In this document: in pieces, positions 29,878 to 39,938 of the stretch | How positions within the stretch are numbered: the stretch's first letter is position 1 | How the letters are laid out: every line of letters starts with the position of its first letter | Assembly (NCBI GenBank): GCA_021793175.1 | Contig: JAJYTH010000003.1 | Span: 1-64,000 of the forward strand | Length of the DNA stretch: 64,000 nucleotides | Direction of reading: 5' to 3' | Origin: Actinomycetes bacterium | GTDB taxonomy: Bacteria > Actinomycetota > Actinomycetes > Mycobacteriales > Pseudonocardiaceae | The notes under the pieces: model-generated | Seen by the model: the letters and a program-made list of their open reading frames with translations, nothing else | Told to the model about the DNA's origin: nothing | Database searches by the model: none | Made by a program: the position numbers and the translations under genes

Positions 29878-31520
29878 GCGTAAGCATGCACCAACCGCAG
29901 GTCTCCGGGGTCGGAGTGAGCCCCGGCCGCGCGAGTGGTCCCGTCGTCCGGGTTACCGAGTCGATCGAGGAGCCGGCGAGTACACCCCCTCCCGACGATC
30001 CCCACGCGGAGGCGGCACGGATCGCACCGGCCGCACAGGCCGTGGCCGCGCGTCTCGAAGCGACCGCAGCGGCGGCCAGTGGTGACGCCGCGACGATTTT
30101 GATGACCACGGCTGCGATGGCGTCCGACCCGGCACTGGTGAGTCAGGCCGAGCAGCTTGTCACCGCGCAACGCATCCCGGCGGCGAGGGCGGTGTACGAG
30201 GCGGCGAACAACTTCGCCCAAGCGCTGTCCTCCGCGGGCGGCTACATGGCCGAAAGGGTGCGCGACATCCAGGACGTGCGCGACCGCATCATCGCCGAAC
30301 TGCTCGGTATCGAGCCGCCCGGTGTGCCGAATCTGCAGCGTCCGAGTGTGCTCGTCGCCCGCGACCTGGCTCCCGCCGACACCGCCTCGCTCGATCCCGC
30401 CAAGGTGCTCGCTCTCATCACCGAGGAGGGCGGCCCGACCAGCCACACCGCCATTCTCGCGCGGTCGCTGCGTATTCCCGCTGTCGTGGCGGCGAAGGGT
30501 GCGCTCTCGTTCGAGGCCGAGGCCGTGGCCGTGGACGGCGACACCGGCGTGGTGACGGCCGTCGACAAGGACGCGCCCGTGGTGACGGCGACCGAAGCGG
30601 CCGGGGCCGACTGGAACGGCGTGGGTGCCACGTCGGACGGTCGGCGCATCAAGGTGCTCGCCAACGTGGGAGCGCCCGCCGACGCCCGCGCGGCCGCGGA
30701 GACGGGTGCCGAGGGAGTCGGTCTGTTCCGCACCGAGTTCTGCTACCTCGACGTCGATTCCGAGCCCACCGTGGCCGAGCAGCGCGTCGCCTACGCCGCG
30801 GTGCTCGAACCGTTCGGCAGCAAGCCCGTGATCGTGCGGACATTGGACGCCGGAGCGGACAAGCCGCTTGTGTTCCTGTCGCAGGAGGCGGAGCCCAACC
30901 CGGCGCTCGGCGTGCGGGGTATCCGGGTGTCGTTGGAGCGCACGGGCGTGCTCGACCGGCAACTGGAGGCCATCGCGGGCGCCACCGAAGACGTGGGGGC
31001 CGACGTCTCGGTGATGGCTCCGATGATCGCCACGGCCGAGGAGGCGGCGTGGTTCGCCGACCGGGTACGTGCGGCGGGGCTGTCCCGGGCGGGAGTGATG
31101 ATCGAGGTGCCCTCGGCCGCGTTGACGGCCCGGGAGGTCTTCGACGCCGTCGATTTCGTCTCGCTCGGCACCAACGACCTCGCGCAGTACACGTTCGCCG
31201 CCGACCGGCAGCTCGGTGCGGTGGCCGCGTTGAACGAACCGTGGCAGCCCGGCCTGTTGCGGCTCATCGCGATGGTCGGCGAGGCAGCGAAGGAGAAGGA
31301 CAAGCCCGCGGGCGTGTGTGGCGAGGCCGCCGCCGATCCGCTGTTGGCCCGCGTACTCGCCGGACTCGGCATCAGCAGCCTGTCCATGAACGCGGGCTCG
31401 GTGCGCGCGGTGGGCGCGAGCCTCGCGGCGGTGACTTTCGACGATTGTGAGCGCGCCGCTCGCGCCGCACTGGCCGCCCCCACGGCGGCGGCCGCCCGCG
31501 TGGCGGCGAGGGAGGCCTAG
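29874..31520 (+). CDS. ptsI: Phosphoenolpyruvate--protein phosphotransferase (PTS enzyme I)
   Basis: EEGGPTSHTAILARSLRIPAVV, GVGLFRTEFCYLD, SLGTNDLAQYTFAADR, VCGEAAADPLLA. Confidence 0.95.
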   Translation: MSVSMHQPQVSGVGVSPGRASGPVVRVTESIEEPASTPPPDDPHAEAARIAPAAQAVAARLEATAAAASGDAATILMTTAAMASDPALVSQAEQLVTAQRIPAARAVYEAANNFAQALSSAGGYMAERVRDIQDVRDRIIAELLGIEPPGVPNLQRPSVLVARDLAPADTASLDPAKVLALITEEGGPTSHTAILARSLRIPAVVAAKGALSFEAEAVAVDGDTGVVTAVDKDAPVVTATEAAGADWNGVGATSDGRRIKVLANVGAPADARAAAETGAEGVGLFRTEFCYLDVDSEPTVAEQRVAYAAVLEPFGSKPVIVRTLDAGADKPLVFLSQEAEPNPALGVRGIRVSLERTGVLDRQLEAIAGATEDVGADVSVMAPMIATAEEAAWFADRVRAAGLSRAGVMIEVPSAALTAREVFDAVDFVSLGTNDLAQYTFAADRQLGAVAALNEPWQPGLLRLIAMVGEAAKEKDKPAGVCGEAAADPLLARVLAGLGISSLSMNAGSVRAVGASLAAVTFDDCERAARAALAAPTAAAARVAAREA

Positions 31521-31539
31521 AAAGCCGGAAGGACGCGGC

Positions 31540-32196
31540 CTAACACCAGAACAGGCCCTTGCGCGGGTGTCGGACGGTCAGTGAGCTGGCCGAGAGACGG
31601 CCGGTGACGACGAACCGGGGACTGCCCGCTCCGCCTCGGGTCTTGTCGTTCACACTCGACCACTTCACGTCATCCAGCGCATTGAGATCCAAGGACGCGT
31701 GCTCCGGGATGGTGAAGTAGACCGACCCCCACTTCACGTCGAGCTCGATGTGCACCACGTCGCTGGTCACATTCGCCTCGCTGAAGTCGAGGCGCGCCTC
31801 GCCGTACCGGTTGCGCAGCAGAATCGCCGACGGCACCGTCCATTGGCCCTTCCGCACGAGATCCGAGCCGTGAGACCGCAGCACGAGGCGCTCGCCCGGT
31901 GCGTAGTTCGGCACGCCCACACCGACCACACCGGGCGCTGTGGCCGTGGTGGCTGTGGCGGCGACTCCGATGGCCTCGGGGTGCGACAACCCCGGGAGGT
32001 CCACGAGCACCTTGTTCAACTCGCCCCTGGTGCGTGCGGCGTAGGCGGTGTCGGCGCGTTCACTGAACTCGTCGAGGTCGATCAGACCCCGCCCGATGGC
32101 GGTTTTCAGCAGTTCGACGACGTGCTCACGTTCTCGGTCGGAGACCCGGAGATCCCGAAGCCTGCGCTGCTCCGCCGAGATCTGCTCCTCGTTCAT
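31540..32196 (-). CDS. DUF1707 domain protein with C-terminal LiaF-like region
   Basis: LRVSDREREHVVELLKTAIGRGLIDLDEFSERADTAYAARTRGELNKVLVDLP is typical DUF1707; start set at MNEEQISAEQ. Confidence 0.88.
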   Translation of the reverse strand: MNEEQISAEQRRLRDLRVSDREREHVVELLKTAIGRGLIDLDEFSERADTAYAARTRGELNKVLVDLPGLSHPEAIGVAATATTATAPGVVGVGVPNYAPGERLVLRSHGSDLVRKGQWTVPSAILLRNRYGEARLDFSEANVTSDVVHIELDVKWGSVYFTIPEHASLDLNALDDVKWSSVNDKTRGGAGSPRFVVTGRLSASSLTVRHPRKGLFWC

Positions 32197-32268
32197 TGCT
32201 CCGATGCTAGGCATCGGGCCGGTCCCCGGGATCCGGGAGAATCCCTGAAAGGACCCCCAAGGGAGGCC

Positions 32269-32919
32269 TCAGGATTCCTGGTCGAGTCCGTGTTCGATGG
32301 CGTATCGGGCCAGCTCCACCCGGTTGTGCAGCTGAAGCTTGCGCAGCGTCGACTGTACGTGGTTCTCGACGGTGCGGTGTGAGATGACCAGCCGGTCGGC
32401 GATCTGTTTCGCCGTGAGACCTTTGGCGACCAGTCGCAACACCTCGGTCTCCCGTTCGGTCAGCCGCGGTGGTGGATCGCCCACGTTGGGCAGGTCGGCC
32501 ATCCGCCGGTACTCGCCGAGCACCATGCCGGCCAGTCCCGCGGTGAACACGGGGTCGCCCTCGGCCGTCCGCCGTACGGCGTCGACGAGCTCGGCCACCG
32601 ACGCCGACTTCACGAGATACCCCGAGGCGCCCGCCTTCACCGCCTGCAGGACGTCGTCGTGCTCACCGCTCGCCGACAGAACCAGAACCCGGGTGTCGGG
32701 AAGCTCGTTGGTGATCTCTCTGGTCGCGTCCACGCCCGATGTGCTGCCGAGGTTGATGTCCATCAACACCACGTCGGGGCGGACGGCGCAGGCGATCCGG
32801 ATGGCCGAATCACCGTCGGACGCCGTGGCCTTGACGTCGAAGTCGTGCTCGGAGAGGTCGCGGGCGACACCGTCACGCCAGATCGGATGATCATCGACGA
32901 TCATGACCGATATCGTCAT
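32269..32919 (-). CDS. NarL/LuxR-family response regulator
   Basis: MTISVMIVDDHPIWRDGVARDL, DVVLMDINLGSTSG, LTEREtEVLRLVAKGLTAKQIADRLVISHRTVENHVQSTLRKL. Confidence 0.94.
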   Translation of the reverse strand: MTISVMIVDDHPIWRDGVARDLSEHDFDVKATASDGDSAIRIACAVRPDVVLMDINLGSTSGVDATREITNELPDTRVLVLSASGEHDDVLQAVKAGASGYLVKSASVAELVDAVRRTAEGDPVFTAGLAGMVLGEYRRMADLPNVGDPPPRLTERETEVLRLVAKGLTAKQIADRLVISHRTVENHVQSTLRKLQLHNRVELARYAIEHGLDQES

Positions 32920-34070
32920 CGGACTTTCCTCCCTGATCTCGGTCTCGGGACCCGTATTTCCCACTCGGTGCCCTCACCGGGGGCGGTTTCGAGCGTGCAC
33001 GTGCCGCCGAGTTCGGTGACTCTGCCCCGGATCGACTTGGCGACACCGAGGTGTCCCTCACTCAGCGCCTGTTCGAGCCTGCCCGGTGGAATCCCCGGCC
33101 CGTCGTCTCTGACCGTCAACACGATTTCTTCTCCCAGGTCTTCGAGCAGGACCCAGGCCTTGGCCGACGGTCCCACATGTTTCTCTACATTGGACAAAGC
33201 TTCTCTGGTGGCCGCGACGAGTTCGGTCACGACGTTCGACGGCATCGGAACTTTCCCGGCGGGGGCAGCGATCTGCACCCGCGACGTCGAAAGGATCTGC
33301 AGGGCCGAACGCAGATCCGAGATGTCGTTCTCCGAGTGGCTGTTCGGTTCCGTGGTGACCAACGCTCGCAGCGCGATTTCCTGCTCCCCCGCCAATCGGG
33401 CGAGTTCGGCGGCCTCGCCGCCCAGCTCGGAACCGCGCCTCCGGACGCGCGCGAGCACCTGCAAAACACTGTCGTGAATGGAACGTGCGAGACGCTCCCG
33501 CTCGGCCGTCGCGGCCTCGCTGCGCATGGCTCGAGCTAACGCGGCCTGTGAGCGGCGGGCCGTGGTGGCCGTGACACCGAGCAGTAGCCCGCTGGCGGTC
33601 AACAGCACACCGTCGCTGGCCACGTTGAGGTCCAGGGTGAGCCTGGCCACTCCCGTGCACCCCGTCAGGATCAGCCCCGCGACGACGCCTCCCACCGCCC
33701 CGAAGCGGATACCCGCCGCCAGCGGCGGCACGGCCGCCCACACCGTCGTCACCAACGGAGCGAGCTGCTCGTACTGGGCTTCGGACAACACGAACGGCGA
33801 CGTCAGCATGATCGCGCACGTGACGGCCACGTCGATCACCACGATCCACGCCTCACGACCGGCGGGACGCGTGTAGGCGACGCTGGTCACGCACGACCAG
33901 GCCAACATCGCGCCGAGGCCCACCCACGCCAGCCAAGGGCGGACGTAGTTGTCGTGGTGCACCAGGACGGCGCTGAAGGCGAAACCGAGGGTGATCCAGC
34001 GCAACGCGACAGTTCCCCACCACAACGGTGTCGCTGGATCACGCAACGACGTGGACGTGGAGCTGGTCAT
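32916..34070 (-). CDS. Two-component sensor histidine kinase (HisKA_3, MacS-like)
   Basis: TM segments, RLARSIHDSVLQVLARVRR, EALSNVEKHVG, VRDDGPGIPPGRL; overlaps the response regulator start. Confidence 0.92.
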   Translation of the reverse strand: MTSSTSTSLRDPATPLWWGTVALRWITLGFAFSAVLVHHDNYVRPWLAWVGLGAMLAWSCVTSVAYTRPAGREAWIVVIDVAVTCAIMLTSPFVLSEAQYEQLAPLVTTVWAAVPPLAAGIRFGAVGGVVAGLILTGCTGVARLTLDLNVASDGVLLTASGLLLGVTATTARRSQAALARAMRSEAATAERERLARSIHDSVLQVLARVRRRGSELGGEAAELARLAGEQEIALRALVTTEPNSHSENDISDLRSALQILSTSRVQIAAPAGKVPMPSNVVTELVAATREALSNVEKHVGPSAKAWVLLEDLGEEIVLTVRDDGPGIPPGRLEQALSEGHLGVAKSIRGRVTELGGTCTLETAPGEGTEWEIRVPRPRSGRKVR

Positions 34071-35314
34071 GCCGGATCGGGCTCCTTGCGGGCCTTGTCC
34101 GAGCCGTAGGACGGTGGCTCGTCGCCGCCGGTGTCGTCCGTCCCAGGTTCCACGTGCGCCGCGGCGGTTCTCTCCTCGTCGTTCTCGTCATCCTCGTCGC
34201 CCTGGAGCAGTGACTTGATGCCGGAGTTCAGCACGGCGAGCAGTGGGACCGACAGCAGCGCGCCGGGAATGCCCGCGGTGGTCATACCCGCCGTGATGGC
34301 GAGGATGACGGCCAGCGGGTGCAGGCGCACGGCCCGGCCCAGCAGCAGCGGCTGCAGCACGTGACTTTCGAGCTGCATCACGCCCACCACGATGGCGAGC
34401 ACGATGAGTGCGGTGATGAACCCGTTGGTCACCAGCGCGACCAGCACGGCGACGGCTCCGGTGACGACCGCCCCGATGATGGGGATGAAGGCGCCCAGGA
34501 ACACCAGAGTGGCCAGCGGAATGGCCAGCGGCACGCCGACGATCCACAGGCCGATGCCGATGCCCACACCGTCCACCACAGCGACCGCAGCGGTAGCGCG
34601 CACGTAGCTGACGAGTGAGTCGAAGCCTCGCCGCCCGGCGATGTCCACCCGTCTACGCACGGGCGCCGGCACACCGCGCATCAGAAAACCCCAGATCTGC
34701 TGCCCGTTCGCCAGGAAGAAGATGAGCACGAACAGCGTCAGCAGCAGGCCGGTGAGGATCTCGCCGACGGTGCCCGCGGTGGAGAGAGCGCTGTCGGCGA
34801 TGGTGGCCTGGTTCTCCTGGAGGAAGTCGACGGCGTTGTTGACGAAGTCCACGATCTGGGTCTCACGCAGGTGCAGCGGCCCGTTGATGAGCCAATCGTT
34901 GACCTGTTCGAGACTGCTGTTCACCTTCTCCTGGAGGGCGGGCAGGCCCGCGGTGAACTGGGTGATCACGAACGTCAGCAGGGCACCGACGAGGCCGAGG
35001 CCGCCGATCAGCACGATCGCCGCCGCGATGGACTGCGGAATGCGGTACTTCACGAGGCGTTGCACGGCGGGCGCGAGAAGAGCGGCCAGTAGCAGCGCGA
35101 TGGCCACCGGCACCACCACGAACGACAGGTAGCCGATGAGCCAGACTACGACATAGAGCGCCGCCACCACGACGAGGAAGCGCCAGGACAGGGCGGCGGA
35201 CACCCGCAGCCCTTTGGGCACCCAGCCGACGACTTCCGCGTCTTCGGACAACAGCGGTTTCGTGTTCTTCGTGCGGCCGTTACGGCCCCCAGTTCCGTTT
35301 TCCGACTCGCTCAC
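34067..35314 (-). CDS. AI-2E family transporter (UPF0118)
   Basis: Multi-TM with typical C-terminal motif HVLQPLLLGRAVRLHPLAVILAITAGMTTAGIPGALLSVPLLAVLN; GTG start at 35314 inferred. Confidence 0.9.
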   Translation of the reverse strand: MSESENGTGGRNGRTKNTKPLLSEDAEVVGWVPKGLRVSAALSWRFLVVVAALYVVVWLIGYLSFVVVPVAIALLLAALLAPAVQRLVKYRIPQSIAAAIVLIGGLGLVGALLTFVITQFTAGLPALQEKVNSSLEQVNDWLINGPLHLRETQIVDFVNNAVDFLQENQATIADSALSTAGTVGEILTGLLLTLFVLIFFLANGQQIWGFLMRGVPAPVRRRVDIAGRRGFDSLVSYVRATAAVAVVDGVGIGIGLWIVGVPLAIPLATLVFLGAFIPIIGAVVTGAVAVLVALVTNGFITALIVLAIVVGVMQLESHVLQPLLLGRAVRLHPLAVILAITAGMTTAGIPGALLSVPLLAVLNSGIKSLLQGDEDDENDEERTAAAHVEPGTDDTGGDEPPSYGSDKARKEPDPA

Positions 35315-35376
35315 GAGGTAACCGTATCGGTCCTGCCCCGTGCCGGGGTTGTGACCTGATCCGCTGTCTGCGGAGC

Positions 35377-35749
35377 TCAGTCCAGCTGCAACGAGCGTTT
35401 CGCGAGCCCGAACCAGAAGCCGTCGATCACGGTGCGGGGTGTTCGTGCGGCGTCGTGCGCGCCGAGTGCGACGAACAGCGGTGCGAAATGCTCCGTACGC
35501 GGGTGTGCGAGTGCGGCGGCGGGAGCCTTGTGCCGGAAATCGAGTATCGAGTCGATGTCCCCGCCGGCGAGTGTTTCGGAGCCCCAGTGGTCGAACTCTG
35601 CCGACCACGAGGGTGGCGGCCCGTCGACGCTCGTGCTCAGCGCACTCAGGTTGTGGGTGAAGAACCCGCTGCCGATGATGAGCACCCCTTGGTCGCGTAG
35701 CGGCGCGAGTCTGCGGCCGACGCCGAACAGGCTCCTTTCTTCGCTCGAC
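35377..35749 (-). pseudogene. 5'-truncated LigB/DODA-type extradiol dioxygenase remnant
   Basis: C-terminal fragment SSEERSLFGVGRRLAPLRDQGVLIIGSGFFTHNLSAL...EHFAPLFVALGAHD; in-frame TAG upstream and no room for the N-terminal domain before the dnaB stop. Confidence 0.75.
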
Positions 35750-37167
35750 TATTCGTGGGCCAGGTCGCTGAAGCGGCTGTAGTGCAGCTGGTGGGCCACG
35801 CTGATGGTGCTCGTCGGACCCGCGCGATGCTTGGCCAGGATCAGGTCCGCCTCACCGGCACGTGGGTCGTCACGCTCCCACGCGTCGGGCCGGTGGATGA
35901 GCAGCACCACGTCGGCGTCCTGCTCTAAAGACCCACTCTCCCTCAGGTCGGCCAGCATGGGCCGCTTGTCGTTGCGCTGCTCCGGGCCACGGTTGAGCTG
36001 ACTGATCGCCACCACGGGGACCTCCAGCTCTTTGGCCAGCAGCTTCAACTGCCGCGAGAACTCGGAGACTTCCTGCTGCCGTGACTCGACTCGCTTGCCC
36101 GAGGTCATCAGCTGCATGTAGTCGACGACGATCAGCTTCAGGTCGTTGCGCTGCTTCAGCCTCCGCGCCTTGGCGCGGATCTCCATCATCGTGAGGTTCG
36201 GCGAGTCGTCGATGAACAACGGTGCCTCGCTGATCTCGCTCATGCGCCGGGCCAGCCGCGTCCAGTCGTCGTCGGACATGCGCCCACCCCGCATGTCGGC
36301 GAGCCTGATCTTGGCCTCGGCCGACAACATACGCATCACGATCTCGGTGCGGCTCATCTCCAGCGAGAAGATGACGCTGGTCATGCCGTGTTTGATGGAA
36401 CAGGAGCGGGCGAAGTCCAAGCCCAGCGTCGATTTCCCCACACCGGGACGCGCCGCGATGATGACCATCTGCCCGGGGTGCAGACCATTGGTGACCTCGT
36501 CGAGGTCGGCGAAGCCGGTGGGAATGCCTTGCGCCGTACCGCCTCTGGACGCGATGGCGTCGATCTCGTCCATCGTCGGCTGGAGCAACTCCTCCAGTGC
36601 GATGTAGTCCTCGCTGGTGCGCCGCTCGGTGACTTCGTAGATGGCGGCCTGCGCGCGGTCGACGACCTCGTTGACGTCGCCGCCGTCGCTGCTGTCGGCC
36701 CCGTAGCCGTACTGGACGATGCGCGTGCCCGCTTCCACGAGCCTGCGCAGGATCGCCTTCTCGGCCACGATCCTGGCGTAGTAGCCCGCGTTGGCCGCTG
36801 TGGGCACGGTGGCGATCAACGTGTGCAGATACGGTGCCCCGCCCACCCGGGCGAGTTCGCCTCGGCGTTCCAGTTCGGCCGACACGGTGATCGGGTCGGC
36901 GGGTTCGCCCCGTCCGTAGAGGTCGAGGATGCAGTCGTAGACGGCCTGGTGGGCGGGTCGGTAGAAGTCGCCGGGACGCAGCACCTCGACGACGTCCGCG
37001 ATCGCGTCCTTGGACAGCAACATGCCGCCGAGCACCGACTGTTCCGCCGCCGTGTCCTGGGGCGGCTGACGTTCGAACCCGCCGTGTTCGCCGGTGAACG
37101 CGGAACCGCGGTCGTCGGTGATCGCCACTGGTGCAGGCACCTCCCGGAAAAAGGCTGGATCGAACAT
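35749..37167 (-). CDS. dnaB: Replicative DNA helicase DnaB
   Basis: PPQDTAAEQSVLGGMLLSKDAI, Walker A ARPGVGKSTLGLDFAR, LIVVDYMQLM, AISQLNRGPEQR; no intein. Start may be the internal GTG of VAITDDRG. Confidence 0.97.
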   Translation of the reverse strand: MFDPAFFREVPAPVAITDDRGSAFTGEHGGFERQPPQDTAAEQSVLGGMLLSKDAIADVVEVLRPGDFYRPAHQAVYDCILDLYGRGEPADPITVSAELERRGELARVGGAPYLHTLIATVPTAANAGYYARIVAEKAILRRLVEAGTRIVQYGYGADSSDGGDVNEVVDRAQAAIYEVTERRTSEDYIALEELLQPTMDEIDAIASRGGTAQGIPTGFADLDEVTNGLHPGQMVIIAARPGVGKSTLGLDFARSCSIKHGMTSVIFSLEMSRTEIVMRMLSAEAKIRLADMRGGRMSDDDWTRLARRMSEISEAPLFIDDSPNLTMMEIRAKARRLKQRNDLKLIVVDYMQLMTSGKRVESRQQEVSEFSRQLKLLAKELEVPVVAISQLNRGPEQRNDKRPMLADLRESGSLEQDADVVLLIHRPDAWERDDPRAGEADLILAKHRAGPTSTISVAHQLHYSRFSDLAHE

Positions 37168-37281
37168 CTGTTCGATGATTTATCGAGTGTGGACGAGCGG
37201 ACGAGTCCGCGTTTCGCACTCTCTGTCCGGGCACGCTAGATCGCTCGGACGGAGCATCGCAATTCCACCTGTGGATGCAGC

Positions 37282-37506
37282 TGTGGATAACTTGTTGATG
37301 ACTGGCCCTAGTTGTCCACAGGTGTGCGGAAGCCTGTGGATAACCTGGGGAGAACTTATGTCTGTTTCATGAAAAACGCAGGTCAGGCCCTGTGGATAAC
37401 TTGTGGAGAACTTTGTGTGTGATCTGTCGGCGTGTCGCGCGATACCCGCCCTTCGGCGTGTCGCGGTCCGGGGCGGATCTCCGTCCCGGACTAGACCTGT
37501 GGATAA
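37282..37506. promoter_or_regulatory. Cluster of DnaA boxes upstream of dnaB
   Basis: TGTGGATAA at 37282-37290, 37335-37343, 37391-37399, 37498-37506; TTGTCCACA at 37312-37320; TGTGGAGAA at 37402-37410. Confidence 0.8.
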
Positions 37507-37557
37507 CGTTACGCAGCGTAGAGTGATCGCACCGTAGGCTGAACGGGTGCGAATCCA

Positions 37558-38355
37558 TCAGGCGATGGGTAGCCGACTATGTGCTTTCCGTAGCCGCTCG
37601 GCGAGCAATTGTGGTGATGCCGGGTGGAACGCGATCATCGGTTCCCCACTGCCCGGCACCTCCTCGGTCAGCCAACGCCCCTCGGAAGTGTCGATGTAGT
37701 TCACCGGGCGCTCGGCACGCTCCCGTTTGCCGCTACGGCTGCGTGCCGCCACGTACAGACTTCCGCCGCCCAACCTGGGCAGCCCGAGGATACGGCGCAT
37801 CTCCGACGCCTCCGTCGCCGTGGCGCTGCGCCGACCGTTGTTCATCACGGAGAAGTTCTCGCCGTCGAATTCGCGCTGCCTCGCACCACCCGACATCACG
37901 CTCTTCGGCACCCACAGCGGCTGGCCCCGGCCGGGGCTCAGCGCCGGTAACTGGGCGATGAAGTTCTCCATCAGTTCGTTGGGGTGGACGCACCCGAACG
38001 CCACGACGTCCGAATCGGAATTACGGACCAGCACGAACGCCTCGCCGACACCGGTTCCGGCCAGCACCGCGTAATTCACGGCCTGGTCCTCGATGCCACC
38101 GTTGATCCACGCGTAGTACTCCAACGTGGGATTCGCGATGGCTTCCACGGTGGCTACCAGGTCCCGATGCACGCCGCTGCCGTCGAGCAGCCCGAGGTGG
38201 GCCAACTCGGTGTTGGCCCGTTCCTCGGCCTGCTTCCGCGCGCGTTCGTCCTCCCACACCGGTGTGCTCGACAGCACGGGGTGTGGTTCGGCACCGGTGC
38301 GGCGAATGAGGTTGAGCATGGTGGCCGTCGACATGCTCACCTGCTGTTCCAGCAC
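37558..38355 (-). CDS. ESX secretion-associated protein EspG family
   Basis: EspG-like length and composition (EYYAWINGGIEDQAVNYAVLAGTGVGEAFVLVRN...YIDTSEGRWLTEEVPGSGEPMIAFHPASPQLLAERL); neighbours PPE-like and DUF3558. Confidence 0.82.
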   Translation of the reverse strand: MLEQQVSMSTATMLNLIRRTGAEPHPVLSSTPVWEDERARKQAEERANTELAHLGLLDGSGVHRDLVATVEAIANPTLEYYAWINGGIEDQAVNYAVLAGTGVGEAFVLVRNSDSDVVAFGCVHPNELMENFIAQLPALSPGRGQPLWVPKSVMSGGARQREFDGENFSVMNNGRRSATATEASEMRRILGLPRLGGGSLYVAARSRSGKRERAERPVNYIDTSEGRWLTEEVPGSGEPMIAFHPASPQLLAERLRKAHSRLPIA

Positions 38356-38397
38356 GGTTTTCGTCCTCTTTCGTGGTTCCAGTCCAGCCGGAGAGAC

Positions 38398-39933
38398 CTA
38401 CTCACCGATGACCGGCGGTGCGGTCAGCTCGTCGCTGCCGAACAACGAGTCTCCGTCTTCCTCGACGAGGAATTTGGTCTGGTGCTCCTCGTCCTCGGAG
38501 CCCTGTCCACGGGCGGCGCCCATGGCGCCCATCGGCACCCCGGCCATGCCCCGTGCACCGGCGGCACCCGCTCCGGCGCCGGCTCCGGGGCCCGCCATCG
38601 CACCGCGTGCGCCCGGCGCCGCGGCACCCGTGGACGAACCCGGAGCACCGGCCCCCGGTCCGCCTGCGCCGACGCCTCCGGTTCCGGCACCGACTCCCCC
38701 GACGCCTCCGGCACCGGGAACGAACGCGCCGCCGACCGGGGCGATACCGCCGGCACCACCGGCGCCCACACCACCGCCGACACCACCGAACCCGGGTGTG
38801 GAACCACCCGGGGTGAAGCCGCCGCTTCCGCCGCCGGGCAGGTTCACGTTGCCGCCGCCGATGCCACCACCGAATCCGCCACCACCGGAGAACCCGGGAG
38901 TGGTACCCGACGGCGGCGTGTAACCGGATGCGCTGGTGCTGTCGTCCCAGGTGCCCGGCGAGTACTCGAAGCTGGGAGTGCCCCCGCCACCGATACCGCC
39001 ACCGGCACCGCTGCCGACTCCACCGCTACCGACGCTGCCACCACCGATGCCGGGGTAGCTGCCACCGGGCACGCCACCGGCGTAACCACCGCCTGCGCCG
39101 CCACCGGCACCACCGCCGGCGTAACCGGCGCCCGCGCCACCACCGGCGTAGCCGCCACCGGCGCCCGCGCCACCACCGGCGTAGCCGCCACCGGCGCCCG
39201 CGCCACCACCGGCACCGCTGCCGACGCCACCGGCACCGCCGCCCGGGAAGGCGCCACCTGCCGCTCCGCCACCGGCGCCCCCGCCACCGGCGATGCCGCT
39301 GGTGTCCACCTGGATGTCACCGAACTGGCCGTCGACGGTGCTGTAGACGGGCAGGGACTGAGCGTTGGCGCTGCTCGCGCTGTAGTAGGCGTTGTAAGCC
39401 TCGACGTTGGCCTGCGCCTTGGCGTTGTACGCCTGGATGGCCTTGTCGGTGTCGGTTTCCCACGGCGTGATGTCGTTTAAGAAGTTGCTCTCCGGCGGTT
39501 GAGCGGGCAACGGCTGTACCTGCGAGCGCACCGAGCTGAAAGCGTCAAGCTGCGCGGCCATGGTGTTGTCGCTCGCGTTCAGCTTGCCTCGGGAGTCCTC
39601 CAGCCACTGCTTCAGCGGGTGAGCCCCGGCCTTGGCGGCCTCGGCGGAGTCGCCCTGCCACGCTTCGTCCATCCTCCTGGCGAGCGCGTCCATCTGACTG
39701 ATGCGTTCGCCGAAGTTGTTCTTCAACGTGTCGGCCGACTCCCGCCCGGTCATGAGGGACTGGCCGTTGTCGCCCGCGTGGAGCAGCTCGTAGATCTGGT
39801 GCGCGGCGAGCTGTCGACCACCGGCGCTCGCCGCGTAGTCACCGGCCTCTTCCTGGGTCAGGATGCCGTAGGCCGCGGTACCACCGACAGCGGCGGCACC
39901 GCCCGCGATGATCGGAACGAGGAACAACGGCAT
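38398..39933 (-). CDS. PPE-like ESX substrate with Gly-rich C-terminal repeat region
   Basis: Helical N-terminus (ADTLKNNFGERISQMDALARRMDEAWQGDSAEAAKAGA...NFLNDITPWETDTDKAIQAYNAKAQANVEAYNAY) then about 230 residues of GGGAGAGGGYAGG; start MPLFLVPIIAGG. Confidence 0.75.
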   Translation of the reverse strand: MPLFLVPIIAGGAAAVGGTAAYGILTQEEAGDYAASAGGRQLAAHQIYELLHAGDNGQSLMTGRESADTLKNNFGERISQMDALARRMDEAWQGDSAEAAKAGAHPLKQWLEDSRGKLNASDNTMAAQLDAFSSVRSQVQPLPAQPPESNFLNDITPWETDTDKAIQAYNAKAQANVEAYNAYYSASSANAQSLPVYSTVDGQFGDIQVDTSGIAGGGGAGGGAAGGAFPGGGAGGVGSGAGGGAGAGGGYAGGGAGAGGGYAGGGAGAGYAGGGAGGGAGGGYAGGVPGGSYPGIGGGSVGSGGVGSGAGGGIGGGGTPSFEYSPGTWDDSTSASGYTPPSGTTPGFSGGGGFGGGIGGGNVNLPGGGSGGFTPGGSTPGFGGVGGGVGAGGAGGIAPVGGAFVPGAGGVGGVGAGTGGVGAGGPGAGAPGSSTGAAAPGARGAMAGPGAGAGAGAAGARGMAGVPMGAMGAARGQGSEDEEHQTKFLVEEDGDSLFGSDELTAPPVIGE

Positions 39934-39938
39934 ACTGA

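Noticed and set aside
35749-37167. Intein in DnaB
   Set aside because: The protein is ~470 aa with uninterrupted Walker A and downstream helicase motifs.
39057-39290. GC-rich repetitive stretch as CRISPR or satellite
   Set aside because: Explained by Gly/Ala-rich codons of the PPE-like protein.
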